Source of the DNA: Boseongicola sp. H5
GTDB lineage: Bacteria > Pseudomonadota > Alphaproteobacteria > Rhodobacterales > Rhodobacteraceae
Assembly (NCBI GenBank): GCA_020622165.1
Contig: JACNMN010000007.1
Span: 124,001-188,000 of the forward strand
DNA: 64,000 nt
Direction of reading: 5' to 3'
The notes beneath the pieces are model-generated. The model was not told where the DNA came from, did not search any database, and saw only the letters and a list, made by a program, of their open reading frames with translations. Below, in pieces: positions 8,994 to 18,535 of the stretch (position 1 is its first letter; each line of letters opens with the position of its first letter). The position numbers were made by a program, and so were the translations under genes.

Positions 8994-9482
8994 TCAGATG
9001 CATTTGAAATAGTCGAACGGTTCGGCGCAGGCCCGGCACCGATACTGCGCCTTGCACGCCGTCGATCCGAACTCACTGATCTTCTCGGTATCTCCCGAGC
9101 CGCAGCGCGGGCACGCCACCGCCACTTCGCCAAACAGCGCCCGGACCGAGCCCGCGGCCTCCACCGGCGGCGCGATCCCGTAGGCGCGCAGTTTCTCGCG
9201 CCCGGCTTCGGTGATCCAGTCCGTGGTCCATGGCGGCGACAGAACCCGCTCGATCCGCACGTCGAACCCGGCATCGCGAAGGGCCACTTCGATCGCCATC
9301 TCGATGGCCATGGTCGCGGGGCAGCCGGAATAGGTCGGAGTGACCTGCGCCACCGCGACCCCGTCCACCAGCTCCACCCGGCGCAGGATGCCGAGATCCT
9401 CGACGGTCACGCAGGGCACCTCCGGGTCCGGCACGGCGGCGGCGGCGGCCCAGGCGCGTTTCTGGTCCAGAACCGCTACCAT
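8994..9482 (-). CDS. paaD: Phenylacetyl-CoA epoxidase assembly protein PaaD
   Basis: 162 residues: an N-terminal MIP18/DUF59-like domain (PDPEVPCVTVEDLGILRRVE, then the GCPATMAIE conserved Cys) and a C-terminal zinc-ribbon-like part with paired cysteines (CPRCGS and YRCRACAEPFDYFKCI). PaaD is thought to help mature the iron centres of the Paa epoxidase. It overlaps paaC by 7 bases, which indicates coupling. Confidence 0.95.
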   Translation of the reverse strand: MVAVLDQKRAWAAAAAVPDPEVPCVTVEDLGILRRVELVDGVAVAQVTPTYSGCPATMAIEMAIEVALRDAGFDVRIERVLSPPWTTDWITEAGREKLRAYGIAPPVEAAGSVRALFGEVAVACPRCGSGDTEKISEFGSTACKAQYRCRACAEPFDYFKCI

Positions 9483-10222
9483 TCAGCCCCCGGATAGGCC
9501 CGCTGAAGATACTGCATCTCGGCCAGCAGATGGCCCAGTTGCTCCCCGTGAATACCCGCGCGGCCACCGGTCTGCGGAAACGGAATGTCGGGCTGCTCCA
9601 GCAGAGCCTCGCCAAAGACCATTGCGATCACCCGGTCCCAGTCCCCGCGCATGTCGGCGCGGACCGGCAAAACGCCCTCCGCCTCGCAGGCGGCCGCGGC
9701 CGGGCTGCTTTCAAACAGCTCGCCGGTGAACCGGTGCAACTCCGTGACGGCCTCCTGCATCCGCCGCGCGCTCTGGTCCGTCCCGTCGCCCAGGCGGATC
9801 ACCCATTCGCCCGCGTGCCGGATATGATAGGCCATCTCCTTCACGGCCTTGCCGGCAACGCCGCGGATGACATCATCGGAGGACCCCAGAGCGGCCTTCC
9901 AGAACGGCTCCATGAATGCCGCGAAATAGAGCTGCCGCAGCATGGTCTGCGCGAAATCGCCGTTGGGCCGCTCCACCAGCAGACAATTGCGATACTCCCG
10001 CTCCACCCGCAGCATCGCCAGATCGTCTTCCGACCGGCCCTTGCCTTCCAGTTTCGCGGCATGATCGTAGAGCACACGCGCCGTGCCGATCAGATCCAGC
10101 GCCATGTTCGGCAGCGCCAGATCCTCCTCCAGCATCGGCGCATGGCCGCACCATTCCGAGATCCGATGCCCCAGAATCAGATGGTCGTCGGCCAGTTCCA
10201 GAACAGCCTCAAGCCGGGCCAT
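9476..10222 (-). CDS. paaC: Phenylacetyl-CoA epoxidase structural subunit PaaC
   Basis: 248 residues; ferritin-like non-catalytic partner of PaaA. Family segments: LELADDHLILGHRISEWCGHAPMLEEDLALPNMALD and the central EREYRNCLLVERPNGDFAQT. The ATG at 10222 overlaps the paaB stop (ATGA on the minus strand), so translation is coupled. Membership is clear from both sequence and position. Confidence 0.96.
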   Translation of the reverse strand: MARLEAVLELADDHLILGHRISEWCGHAPMLEEDLALPNMALDLIGTARVLYDHAAKLEGKGRSEDDLAMLRVEREYRNCLLVERPNGDFAQTMLRQLYFAAFMEPFWKAALGSSDDVIRGVAGKAVKEMAYHIRHAGEWVIRLGDGTDQSARRMQEAVTELHRFTGELFESSPAAAACEAEGVLPVRADMRGDWDRVIAMVFGEALLEQPDIPFPQTGGRAGIHGEQLGHLLAEMQYLQRAYPGAEW

Positions 10223-10506
10223 CACATATGCCCCACATCTTCGGGGATCTCGTAGAAGGTCGGGTGGCGATAGATCTTGTCGGCCGTCGGCTCGAAATTC
10301 TCCGCCGCCTGATCGGGATCGCTGGCGGTGATCGCGGCGGAAGGCACCACCCAGATGCTCACACCCTCGCCCCGCCGCGTGTAGACATCGCGCGCGGCGT
10401 TCAGCGCCAACACCTCGTCCGCGGCATGCAGGGATCCGCAATGCTTATGCGCCAACCCGTTCCGGGGCCGGATGAACACTTCCCATAACGGCGTCGCCTC
10501 GGTCAT
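10222..10506 (-). CDS. paaB: Phenylacetyl-CoA epoxidase subunit PaaB
   Basis: 94 residues from the preferred start. PaaB bridges PaaAC dimers in the multicomponent epoxidase. Diagnostic sequence: PLWEVFIRPRNGLAHKHCGS, then RDVYTRRGEG and a C-terminal YEIPEDVGHM. An ATG four codons further upstream (10518) is in frame, but GGAG precedes the ATG at 10506 at good spacing and PaaB proteins usually begin close to the PLWEVF motif. Confidence 0.94.
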   Translation of the reverse strand: MTEATPLWEVFIRPRNGLAHKHCGSLHAADEVLALNAARDVYTRRGEGVSIWVVPSAAITASDPDQAAENFEPTADKIYRHPTFYEIPEDVGHM

Positions 10507-10581
10507 CGCCCACTCCATCCTTGGTTCAGAAATATGGCGGCGAGAGCAGGGGCCGTGCCCCTCGTTCCCGCCCTTCTCCGT

Positions 10582-11565
10582 TCATTCGGCGGCCTGTTTC
10601 CTCGTCGCCCGTTTCGCGGCATGGGCCCGCGCGGCCTCCCGCACCCAGGCGCCGTTGTCCCACGCGGCCTTGCGGTCGCGGATCCGGTCCACATTCATCT
10701 GACCGCCCCCCTTGACCACGCGCCAGAACTCCGACCAGTCGATCTCTCCGTGATCGTAGCCGTTCTTTTCGTCATTCCATTTCAGATCTTCATCCGGCAC
10801 GGACAGGCCCAGAAACTCCGCTTGCGGCACGGTGGCGTCGATGAATTTCTGGCGCAGCTCGTCATTGGAGAACCGCTTGATCTTCCACGCCATCGACTGG
10901 TCCGAATGCTCGCTGTCGGCATCATGGGGGCCGAACATCATCAGCGACGGCCACCACCAGCGGTTCAGCGCATCCTGAGCCATCTCGCGCTGTGCGGGCG
11001 TACCGCGCGCAAGCGTCATGACGATCTCGTAGCCCTGCCGCTGGTGAAAGGATTCCTCCTTGCAGACCCGGATCATCGCGCGGGCGTAAGGCCCGAAGGA
11101 ACACCGGCAAAGCGGGATCTGGTTCATGATCGCCGCGCCATCCACAAGCCAGCCGATCGTGCCGATATCGGCCCAGCTCAGCGTGGGATAATTGAAGATG
11201 CTGGAATACTTGGCCTTGCCGGCATGCAGCTCTTCGGTCATCTCCTCGCGGCTGACCCCAAGCGTCTCGGCGGCGGCATAAAGATACAAGCCATGCCCGC
11301 CCTCGTCCTGGACCTTGGCCAGAAGTGCGGCCTTGCGCTTCAGCGACGGCGCGCGGGTGATCCAGTTGCCCTCCGGCAGCATCCCCACGATCTCGGAATG
11401 GGCGTGCTGGCCGATCTGGCGAACCAGGGTCCGCCTGTATCCCTCGGGCATCGCATCATTCGGTTCGATCTTTTCTTCCGCGTCGATGCGCGCCTGGAAT
11501 CGCGCCAGGAATTCCGGCGTTTCTTCGGTGGTGCTGTCGGCACCGATCAGACCTTGAGAATACAC
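10582..11565 (-). CDS. paaA: Phenylacetyl-CoA 1,2-epoxidase catalytic subunit PaaA
   Basis: 327 residues. This is the diiron oxygenase subunit that adds one O atom to phenylacetyl-CoA to form the ring 1,2-epoxide. Ferritin-like metal-binding segments are recognisable: [33 protein letters not shown] (ExxH), and [13 protein letters not shown] (second ExxH). It is the first gene of the leftward paaABCDE run and is preceded by the long inverted repeat at 11597-11650. Confidence 0.97.
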   Translation of the reverse strand: MYSQGLIGADSTTEETPEFLARFQARIDAEEKIEPNDAMPEGYRRTLVRQIGQHAHSEIVGMLPEGNWITRAPSLKRKAALLAKVQDEGGHGLYLYAAAETLGVSREEMTEELHAGKAKYSSIFNYPTLSWADIGTIGWLVDGAAIMNQIPLCRCSFGPYARAMIRVCKEESFHQRQGYEIVMTLARGTPAQREMAQDALNRWWWPSLMMFGPHDADSEHSDQSMAWKIKRFSNDELRQKFIDATVPQAEFLGLSVPDEDLKWNDEKNGYDHGEIDWSEFWRVVKGGGQMNVDRIRDRKAAWDNGAWVREAARAHAAKRATRKQAAE

Positions 11566-11596
11566 GAGCCTCTCCTCCCAGATGCAGGGTATGCAG

Positions 11597-11650
11597 CAGA
11601 AATAGGTTACAAAAAAATGCGAATCAACGTTTTTTTGTAACCTATTTCTG
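11597..11650. promoter_or_regulatory. 54-bp inverted repeat between paaX and paaA, candidate PaaX operator
   Basis: The arms 11597-11617 and 11630-11650 are perfect 21-bp reverse complements (outer part CAGAAATAGGTTAC, inner run of seven A/T) separated by the 12-base spacer TGCGAATCAACG. The right arm contains the paaX stop codon; the left arm ends about 30 bases before the paaA start. The spacer, read on the minus strand, contains TTGATTCGCA, which resembles the core of the E. coli PaaX box as I recall it. Likely an operator controlling paaABCDE; it could also fold as an RNA hairpin ending paaX mRNA. Confidence 0.7.
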
Positions 11651-12448
11651 AAAGCCGAAGCGCTCCCAGTACATCGGGCCCGGTGTTTTGAGCCTTCGGA
11701 ACCCCGGCCCCGCGGCCTGCAGCCACTCTTCCGCCGGACCGGTCAGGGACCAGTAGGTCGCCCCGATATTCTGCCGCAATTTCAACCCCGCCCAGCCCTC
11801 CGGCGCCAGTCGGGCGGGCACCTCGGGATAGCGCAGGACATAGCGCCGCCAGCGATGGACCAGCACCGTCCGCGCGGCCAGCGCGTCAAGGCCCGTCTCC
11901 GGCGCGAATGTGACATCCAGATACCGCAAAAGCGCTGTCAGTGTGTCGGTTTCCGCCTGATGTTCGGGGGAGATCGCCGTGATCCCCTCGGGCAGCGATT
12001 CGATCCGTCCGGCAACGGCGAAGCCGCGATCCCGCGGTGCGAAATCCACCGGCCAGAGCCCGACACCGGGCGCGACCGGCAGCCCGCGCGGATCGTCGGA
12101 CACCGCCATCAGCCAATGCACCGGCTCCTCGTGCCGGGCCGCGGCATAGACAAGCCGGGAGGCCGGGACAAAGGCATCGCGGCCCTTGGCGGTGAAGCCA
12201 TAGAACGTGTTCCGGCCTTCCTTGCTGCGTTCGGCCCAGCCGTCTTTCACCAGACGCGACAACGCGGTTTTCTGCGCCGGCTGCCCCACACCCAGCCGAT
12301 CCAGCAGGACGCCCAGCCGGGTGGTCGAAATCGTCTCCTGCCGGGTCTCGACAGTGTCGCCCAGAATGGTCACGATCAGCGACCAGACACGCAGACGCCC
12401 CTGATCGTGCAGGTATTCGTCAAGAAGAGGTCGCAGCAAATCGGTCAT
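11642..12448 (-). CDS. paaX: PaaX family phenylacetyl-CoA-responsive repressor
   Basis: 268 residues. PaaX is a repressor of phenylacetate catabolic genes whose inducer is phenylacetyl-CoA. The N-terminal winged helix (LVTILGD-type segment, [22 protein letters not shown]) and the C-terminal PaaX segment ending [10 protein letters not shown] match the family. It lies 9 bases downstream of paaZ and upstream of paaA on the same strand, with its stop codon inside the inverted repeat, so autoregulated control of paaA is plausible. Confidence 0.93.
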   Translation of the reverse strand: MTDLLRPLLDEYLHDQGRLRVWSLIVTILGDTVETRQETISTTRLGVLLDRLGVGQPAQKTALSRLVKDGWAERSKEGRNTFYGFTAKGRDAFVPASRLVYAAARHEEPVHWLMAVSDDPRGLPVAPGVGLWPVDFAPRDRGFAVAGRIESLPEGITAISPEHQAETDTLTALLRYLDVTFAPETGLDALAARTVLVHRWRRYVLRYPEVPARLAPEGWAGLKLRQNIGATYWSLTGPAEEWLQAAGPGFRRLKTPGPMYWERFGFQK

Positions 12449-12457
12449 CCCGCCGGT

Positions 12458-14485
12458 TTAGCGGGAATAGCTCATCATCGTCAAAAGCTCATATGCGGCG
12501 GTCTGCTCGTCGTCCTGATTGTACAGCGTCGCATGCCATCGCACCTCCCCATAGGTGTCGGTGCGCCGGGTCTTGCGTCGGGCGGTCAGCCGGACCCACA
12601 GGCTGTCGCCGGGGCTGACGGGCTTCTGAAAGCTGAGGCTGTTGAGCCCCGTATTGGCCAGAACCGGGCCCGGGTCGGGCTGAACGAACAGCCCGGCCGC
12701 AAAACTCAGCAGCAGATAGCCATGCGCCACGCGGCCCGGGAAGAACGGGTTTGCCGCAGCGGCGGCCTCATCCATATGGGCGTAGAACGTATCCCCGGTG
12801 AAGGCCGCGAAATGCTCGATATCCTCAAGGCTGACCTGCCGTCGCGCCGTGTTGATCGTGTGACCGATCTCGATTTCGTCGAAGGTCAGCTGGAAGGGAT
12901 GCGCGCGCGGCGATTTTTCGGCGCTGCCCGGCACCCATTGCCCGGTCACGGCGGTCAGCATGTCGGGGGAGCCCTGAACCGCGACCCGCTGCATGTAATG
13001 CAGAACGCCGCGGATCCCGCCCAGCTCTTCGCCGCCGCCCGCGCGGCCGGGGCCGCCATGGATCATGTGCGGCAGGGGGGAGCCATGGCCCGTCGCCTCC
13101 CCCATGCTGTCGCGATCGTTGATATAGATCCGGCCGTGCCAGGCACCGGATCGGAGCACGACCTCCCGGGCGACCTGCGGATCATGTGTGATCACAGAGG
13201 CCACAAGCGACCCGCCGCCGCGATTTGCAAGGTCGCAGGCATGGTCGAGATCGCGATAGGGCATCACTGTGGAGACCGGGCCGAAGGCTTCGATCTCATG
13301 CACGTTCCGCGCTGAATCAGGGTCTGAACAGCGGTACAGGGTCGGTGGCAGGAACGCCCCGGCCCGCGCATCGGCCCCGTCCACCTTCATCAGATCCGGG
13401 TCGCCGCAGATCCGTTCGGCCTCTTCGGCGATACGGCGCAGATTTGTGATCACATCCTGCTTCTGGCTGGCACCGGCCAGCGCGCCCATCCGCGTCGTTT
13501 CAAGGGCGGGGTCGCCGATACGGGTGCCCGACAGCCGCGCCGACAGCGCATCGGCCACCGCGTCAAGCTGCGCCTGCGGCACGATGATCCGCCGGATCGC
13601 GGTACATTTCTGACCCGCCTTCGTGGTCATCTCGCGCGCGGCCTCCTTGATGAAGAGATCGAATTCGGGCGCGTCCGGCGTGACATCGGGGCCCAGAACG
13701 GAGCAGTTGAGACTGTCCTGTTCGGCAATGAACCGTGTGCCCCGTTTCAGCAGATGGGGGTTCGACCGCAGAATCAGTGCGGTATCCGCAGAGCCCGTGA
13801 AGCTGACCACATCCTGCGGGCCCAGACGGTCCAGCAGATCGCCCGTGCCGCCGATGATCAATTGCAGCGCCCCGTCGGGCAGAAGACCGGAACTCAGCAT
13901 GATCCGCACGCAGGCTTCGGTCAGATAACTGGTCGCCGTCGCGGGTTTCACGATGCAGGGCACACCTGCCAGAAGGGCGGGCGCCAGTTTTTCCAGCATG
14001 CCCCAGACCGGGAAGTTGAAGGCGTTGATATGCACCGCGACACCGCGCAGCGGGACCGCCACATGCTGACCAAGGAAGGTTCCGTTTCGGGAAAGCTGCT
14101 CGGTCTCGCCATCGATATGGATGTGACCCTCCGGCATCTCGCGACGGCCCTTGGAGGCGTAGACGAACATCGTGCCGATGCCGCCGTCGATATCGATCCA
14201 GCCATCCGCGCGAGTCGCCCCGGTCAGCGGGTTGAGGGCGTAAAGCTCTTCCTTCCGGCTGTCGATATGCTGGGCCAGAGCCTTCAGCATCCGGGCCCGC
14301 GCATGGAAATCCATCGCGCGAAGGGCCGGGCCGCCAACCGCCACCGCATGCCGGATCATCGCCTCCGTATCCAGGGCGGCGCCGCCGCGCGCGATCATGT
14401 CGCCGGTGACGGCGCTGAACATCTGCCGCGCGCTGCCGTCAGGCGCGACCCATTTACCGGCGGCGAAGCTTTGAAGCTCGATCAT
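12458..14485 (-). CDS. paaZ: Bifunctional oxepin-CoA hydrolase / semialdehyde dehydrogenase PaaZ
   Basis: 675 residues, typical PaaZ length. The N-terminal aldehyde dehydrogenase domain (~1-520) retains the catalytic pair Glu255 ([16 protein letters not shown]) and Cys294 ([11 protein letters not shown]), within one residue of the E. coli numbering. The C-terminal MaoC/(R)-hydratase domain (~535-675) has [19 protein letters not shown] and [12 protein letters not shown]. It hydrolytically opens oxepin-CoA and oxidises the resulting semialdehyde. It is divergent from paaI across 78 bases holding a TetR-type palindrome. Confidence 0.96.
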   Translation of the reverse strand: MIELQSFAAGKWVAPDGSARQMFSAVTGDMIARGGAALDTEAMIRHAVAVGGPALRAMDFHARARMLKALAQHIDSRKEELYALNPLTGATRADGWIDIDGGIGTMFVYASKGRREMPEGHIHIDGETEQLSRNGTFLGQHVAVPLRGVAVHINAFNFPVWGMLEKLAPALLAGVPCIVKPATATSYLTEACVRIMLSSGLLPDGALQLIIGGTGDLLDRLGPQDVVSFTGSADTALILRSNPHLLKRGTRFIAEQDSLNCSVLGPDVTPDAPEFDLFIKEAAREMTTKAGQKCTAIRRIIVPQAQLDAVADALSARLSGTRIGDPALETTRMGALAGASQKQDVITNLRRIAEEAERICGDPDLMKVDGADARAGAFLPPTLYRCSDPDSARNVHEIEAFGPVSTVMPYRDLDHACDLANRGGGSLVASVITHDPQVAREVVLRSGAWHGRIYINDRDSMGEATGHGSPLPHMIHGGPGRAGGGEELGGIRGVLHYMQRVAVQGSPDMLTAVTGQWVPGSAEKSPRAHPFQLTFDEIEIGHTINTARRQVSLEDIEHFAAFTGDTFYAHMDEAAAAANPFFPGRVAHGYLLLSFAAGLFVQPDPGPVLANTGLNSLSFQKPVSPGDSLWVRLTARRKTRRTDTYGEVRWHATLYNQDDEQTAAYELLTMMSYSR

Positions 14486-14513
14486 GATCTGTCCTCCCTT
14501 GTCGAACAGTCTT

Positions 14514-14525
14514 GACCGATTGGTC
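14514..14525. promoter_or_regulatory. TetR-type palindrome in the paaZ/paaI divergent gap
   Basis: GACCGATTGGTC is an inverted repeat of GACC around four bases, within TTGACCGATTGGTCGG. It sits 28 bases upstream of paaZ and 38 upstream of paaI. ACCG/CGGT half-sites are typical of TetR-family operators, and a TetR gene (16310-16885) ends the paaI operon. A bidirectional operator for that regulator is inferred. Confidence 0.55.
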
Positions 14526-14563
14526 GGGTTTGCGTCAAGCTACTTGCGAACGGGAGGACGGCG

Positions 14564-14995
14564 ATGACACCGGAAGAACGCGCACGGCGAAGCGCCGAAG
14601 CGATGTGGGCGGGCGATGCCGCCTCGAAATGGGTCGGCATGCATCTGGTCGAGGTCGCGCCCGGCTATGCGCAGATGACCTGCACTGTACGTGCGGAGCA
14701 TCTGAACGGCCACAGGATCTGTCATGGCGGCGTGATTTTCAGCCTGGCCGACAGCGCCTTTGCCTTTGCCTGCAACAGCCACAACCAGATCGCCGTCGCG
14801 CAGCATAACACCATTAGCTACCTGAGCCCGGGCCAGCCGGGAGAGACCCTGACCGCCGAAGCGCGGGAGATCTCCCGACAGGGGCGGAACGGCATCACCG
14901 ATGTGGTCGTGACCGGAGGAGACGGGCGGCAGGTGGCGCTGTTTCGGGGCGCGTCGCGCACGATCAGCGGCACCCATTTCAAGGAGGAGGCCTGA
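14564..14995 (+). CDS. paaI: Acyl-CoA thioesterase PaaI
   Basis: 143 residues, hot-dog fold. The family motif CHGGVIFSLADSAFAFACNS places His54-Gly-Gly and the catalytic Asp63 as in E. coli PaaI, which hydrolyses ring-hydroxylated phenylacetyl-CoA by-products and frees trapped CoA. The start has GGGAGGA upstream. Its TGA overlaps the paaK ATG by one base. Confidence 0.95.
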   Translation: MTPEERARRSAEAMWAGDAASKWVGMHLVEVAPGYAQMTCTVRAEHLNGHRICHGGVIFSLADSAFAFACNSHNQIAVAQHNTISYLSPGQPGETLTAEAREISRQGRNGITDVVVTGGDGRQVALFRGASRTISGTHFKEEA

Positions 14996-16305
14996 TGTTG
15001 GACCTGACGCCGAAGCGGGAGGATCTGGACCCGATCGAGATCGCCAGCCGGGATGAGATCGCGGCGCTGCAACTCAAGCGGATGAAATGGTCGCTGGCCC
15101 ATGCCTATGCCAATGTGCCCTTCTACAGGACCAGTTTCGACAAGGCGGGCATACATCCCGACGATCTGAAATCCCTGTCGGATCTGGCGAAGTTTCCCTT
15201 CACCGTGAAACAGGATCTGCGGGACAATTACCCGTTCGGCATGTTCGCCGTGCCGCGCGAGCAGGTGGCGCGGGTCCATGCATCTTCGGGAACCACCGGG
15301 CAGCCCACCGTTGTCGGTTACACCGCGCGGGACATCGACACATGGGCCAGTTGCGTCGCCCGTTCGATGCGGGCGAGCGGCACCCGGCCGGGCGATGTGG
15401 TGCACATCTCCTATGGTTACGGGCTTTTCACCGGCGGGCTCGGCGCCCATTACGGGGCGGAGAAACTGGGCTGCACGGTCGTTCCCGTCTCGGGCGGGAT
15501 GACCCCGCGGCAGGTCAAGCTGATCGAGGATTTCGGCGCATCCACCATCATGGTCACGCCGTCCTATGCGCTGTCCATTCTCGACGCCTATCGCGAGCAG
15601 GGGCTGGACCCGCGCAAGAGCCCGCTGAAGGTGGGGATATTCGGGGCCGAGCCCTGGACCAATGCGATGCGCGAGGAGATCGAACAGGCCTTCGACATGC
15701 ATGCGGTGGATATCTACGGTCTGTCCGAGGTGATGGGCCCCGGCGTTGCCAATGAATGCGTCGAGACCAAGGATGGGCTGCATATTTGGGAGGATCACTT
15801 CTATCCCGAGGTGATCAATCCGGAAACGGGGGTGCCGGTCGCGGATGGTGAGCAGGGCGAACTTGTCTTCACCTCGCTGACGAAGGAGGCGTTTCCGATC
15901 ATCCGGTACCGGACCCGCGATCTGACCCGGCTTCTGCCGGGGACCGCGCGCAGTATGCGGCGGATGGAGAAGATCACCGGCCGCTCCGACGACATGATCA
16001 TCCTGCGCGGCGTCAACATCTTTCCCACCCAGATCGAGGAGCAGTTGATGGAAGTGGCCGGGCTTGCGCCGCATTTCCAGATCGAGCTGAGCCGCGAGGG
16101 CCGGATGGATGAAATGCGCGTCCATGTGGAGGCGGCGGAGGGGCCGATGGGCTCGGAAGCGCTCGAAAAGGCCGCGGAGACCCTGAAACGGCGGATCAAG
16201 GAGCGTGTCGGCGTGACGGTTGCGATCACCGCCCATGGGTCGGGCGGCGTGGCGCGCAGCCAGGGCAAGGCCGTGCGCATCATCGACAACCGGCCAAAGG
16301 CCTAG
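14995..16305 (+). CDS. paaK: Phenylacetate-CoA ligase
   Basis: 436 residues, standard length. It is an AMP-forming ligase that activates phenylacetate to phenylacetyl-CoA, the first step of the pathway and the source of the PaaX inducer. Motifs: ATP-binding HASSGTTGQPTVVGYT near residue 95, IYGLSEVMGPGVANEC, YRTRDLTRL and the C-terminal ITGRSDDMIILRGVNIFPTQ hinge. The gene is translationally linked to paaI and followed closely by the TetR regulator. Confidence 0.97.
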   Translation: MLDLTPKREDLDPIEIASRDEIAALQLKRMKWSLAHAYANVPFYRTSFDKAGIHPDDLKSLSDLAKFPFTVKQDLRDNYPFGMFAVPREQVARVHASSGTTGQPTVVGYTARDIDTWASCVARSMRASGTRPGDVVHISYGYGLFTGGLGAHYGAEKLGCTVVPVSGGMTPRQVKLIEDFGASTIMVTPSYALSILDAYREQGLDPRKSPLKVGIFGAEPWTNAMREEIEQAFDMHAVDIYGLSEVMGPGVANECVETKDGLHIWEDHFYPEVINPETGVPVADGEQGELVFTSLTKEAFPIIRYRTRDLTRLLPGTARSMRRMEKITGRSDDMIILRGVNIFPTQIEEQLMEVAGLAPHFQIELSREGRMDEMRVHVEAAEGPMGSEALEKAAETLKRRIKERVGVTVAITAHGSGGVARSQGKAVRIIDNRPKA

Positions 16306-16309
16306 CGCG

Positions 16310-16885
16310 ATGCCGCGCGGACTGGCCCGGGATCACGCGGAAAAGCGCGCCGCACTGCGCAAGGGCGCGGCGAAGCATTTTGCAGAACACGGGTATGACC
16401 GGGCCTCCATGGCGTCGGTGGCCAGCGCCTGCGGTGTGTCCAAGGCGCTGATCTACCACTATTACGACAGCAAGGAGGCGCTGCTTTTCGACATTCTGGA
16501 AGGCCATCTGGGCGCATTGGTGAAAGCCGTCGACAGGGTGCCCGACACCGGCGCGCCCGAGGCCCAGTTGCGCGCCCTGATCCAAGCCATTCTGACGAAT
16601 TACCGGGATGCGGACGCGGAACACAAACTTCAGATCGACGCATTGGACACCCTGCCCACGGACATGAAAGCGCCGCTGATCGACCTGCAACGGCGCCTTG
16701 TGACCCGGATGAGCGACGTCATCGCCGCGATCGGCGTTTCCGGGGAGCTGCGCGCCGTCACGATGACCGTGTTCGGGATGCTCAACTGGTTTTACATGTG
16801 GCATCGGCCGGGCAAGGGGATCAGCCGCGAGGCCTATGGCGATCTGGTCACCGACATGGTTCTGGGTGGCGTGCGCAACCTCTGA
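16310..16885 (+). CDS. paaR: TetR family regulator of the paa genes (PaaR-like)
   Basis: 191 residues. The N-terminal TetR helix-turn-helix reads GYDRASMASVASACGVSKALIYHYYDSKEALL (two overlapping pieces of the signature). The ATG at 16310 lies 4 bases after the paaK stop; an in-frame extension into paaK is not family-like. Its place as third gene of paaI-paaK-paaR suggests it senses a CoA ester and binds the palindrome upstream of paaI. The name is inferred from context and from PaaR regulators in other Proteobacteria. Confidence 0.8.
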   Translation: MPRGLARDHAEKRAALRKGAAKHFAEHGYDRASMASVASACGVSKALIYHYYDSKEALLFDILEGHLGALVKAVDRVPDTGAPEAQLRALIQAILTNYRDADAEHKLQIDALDTLPTDMKAPLIDLQRRLVTRMSDVIAAIGVSGELRAVTMTVFGMLNWFYMWHRPGKGISREAYGDLVTDMVLGGVRNL

Positions 16886-17062
16886 CACTAGCCAGGAACA
16901 AGGCACGGCTCCGCCCGTTGGGGTCGTATCGCCACGCCGGACATCTGCCGCGGTCGCGGACACCCCGCGCCAGAATTCCGCGCCTTTTTCGATCTTGGGG
17001 ATTTGGTTTTTCCTCCGGCAGCGGTATCTGAAAGCACAAGAAGACCCAAACGACGGGGCGGA

Positions 17063-17815
17063 ATGGCGAAACGGGCAACATCCAGAACAAGAAAATCCGG
17101 CTCCGGCCGGAGATCGAAAGGCAATGCCACCTCCCCCCTTCGGCGGCGTGTGCGGGGCGTGGCGAGATGGATTTCGCGGGCGATGTTTCTGGCGGCCGGT
17201 CTGGCGGTGGCGTGGATTGCGATCTACGCCGTCGTGCCGGTTCCCCGAACGCCCTACATGATCTCCGAAAGCTGGCGGCTTGGCGGTGTGGCGCGCGACT
17301 GGGTTCCGCTGGAGGAGATCTCGCCGAACCTGCAACGCGCGGTCGTCGCCGCGGAGGATGCGAATTTCTGCCTCCACTGGGGGTTCGACATGGCCGCGAT
17401 CCGCGACGCGATTGCCGATGGCGGGGCGCGCGGTGCCTCCACCATCAGCCAGCAGACGGTGAAAAACACTTTTCTATGGCAAAGCCGCAGCTGGGTACGA
17501 AAGGCACTGGAGGCGGCGATCACCCCCGTGGTCGAGCTGATCTGGCCCAAACGGCGCGTGCTGGAAGTCTATCTGAACGTGGCGGAGTTTGATGAGGGTG
17601 TGTTCGGTGCCGAAGCCGCCGCCCGGCATTACTTCGGGGTATCGGCCGCGGACTTGACCCAGACGCAGGCCGCGCGGCTTGCCGCGATCCTGCCCAGCCC
17701 GCAGACCAGATCCGCCTCGGAGCCCAGCGATGCGACGCGCCGGCGCGCCGGACAGATCCTTGAGGGAGCGGCGACGATCCGCGCCGATGGTCGCGATGCG
17801 TGCTTTGCGAATTGA
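17063..17815 (+). CDS. mtgA: Monofunctional peptidoglycan transglycosylase
   Basis: 250 residues. A basic cytosolic tail (residues 1-37) and one membrane helix (~38-58) precede a GT51 domain that polymerises lipid II into glycan strands. The catalytic Glu98 lies in RAVVAAEDANFCLHWGFD; further motifs are GASTISQQTVKN and LEVYLNVAEFDEGVFGAEAAA. There is no transpeptidase domain. I chose the ATG at 17063 (preceded by GGGGCGG) because the upstream frame adds an atypical Pro-rich stretch. Confidence 0.93.
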   Translation: MAKRATSRTRKSGSGRRSKGNATSPLRRRVRGVARWISRAMFLAAGLAVAWIAIYAVVPVPRTPYMISESWRLGGVARDWVPLEEISPNLQRAVVAAEDANFCLHWGFDMAAIRDAIADGGARGASTISQQTVKNTFLWQSRSWVRKALEAAITPVVELIWPKRRVLEVYLNVAEFDEGVFGAEAAARHYFGVSAADLTQTQAARLAAILPSPQTRSASEPSDATRRRAGQILEGAATIRADGRDACFAN

Positions 17816-17869
17816 ATTTATGGCCCCGGCAGGGCAAAGAAGACCGATAACAAGAATGACGAGCCGAGC

Positions 17870-18535
17870 ATGACGCGCCTCTACCATTTCGCCCTCTCCC
17901 CGTTTTGTCGCAAGGTCCGGCTGGTGCTGGCCGAAAAGAAGATCGATGTGGAACTGGTGGAGGAACGATACTGGGAACCCTCCACCGAGTTCCTGCGCCG
18001 CAATCCCGCGGGCAAGGTTCCGGTCCTGAAGATCGACGGGCTGATGCTGAGCGACAGTCAGGCGATCTGCGAATATGTCGAGGAAACCGTGCCCGAGCCC
18101 GAACTGATGCCGAAAGACGCCAAGTCACGGGCCGAGGTGCGGCGGCTCTGCGGATGGTTCGACGACAAGTTCCACTCCGAAGTCACGGCAAACCTGGTCT
18201 ACGAGCGGGTGAACAAGAAGATCATGCGGGGCGGCTATCCCGACGGCAAGGCGGTGAAGACCGGCGCGCAACAGATCAAGTTTCACCTCGATTACATGGC
18301 CTGGCTGCTGGATCATCGCCGCTGGCTCGCCGGAGACCGGATGACACTTGCGGATTTCACGGCGGCCGCGCATCTGAGCTGCCTCGATTACATCAGCGAC
18401 GTCGACTGGAACCGGTCCGAGATCGTCAAGGACTGGTACGCCAAGATCAAATCGCGGCCTGCATTCCGGTCGATCCTCGCCGATCAGGTTCCGGGGTTCA
18501 TCCAGCCGCCGCATTACGCCAATCTGGACTTTTGA
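17870..18535 (+). CDS. Glutathione S-transferase family protein
   Basis: 221 residues. The N-terminal thioredoxin-like domain begins [20 protein letters not shown], with Ser10/Cys13 in the active-site region and the cis-Pro plus glutathione-binding segments [20 protein letters not shown]. The all-helical C-terminal domain includes [19 protein letters not shown]. Cytosolic; substrate unknown. Its stop overlaps the TTG start of queG (TTGA). Confidence 0.92.
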   Translation: MTRLYHFALSPFCRKVRLVLAEKKIDVELVEERYWEPSTEFLRRNPAGKVPVLKIDGLMLSDSQAICEYVEETVPEPELMPKDAKSRAEVRRLCGWFDDKFHSEVTANLVYERVNKKIMRGGYPDGKAVKTGAQQIKFHLDYMAWLLDHRRWLAGDRMTLADFTAAAHLSCLDYISDVDWNRSEIVKDWYAKIKSRPAFRSILADQVPGFIQPPHYANLDF

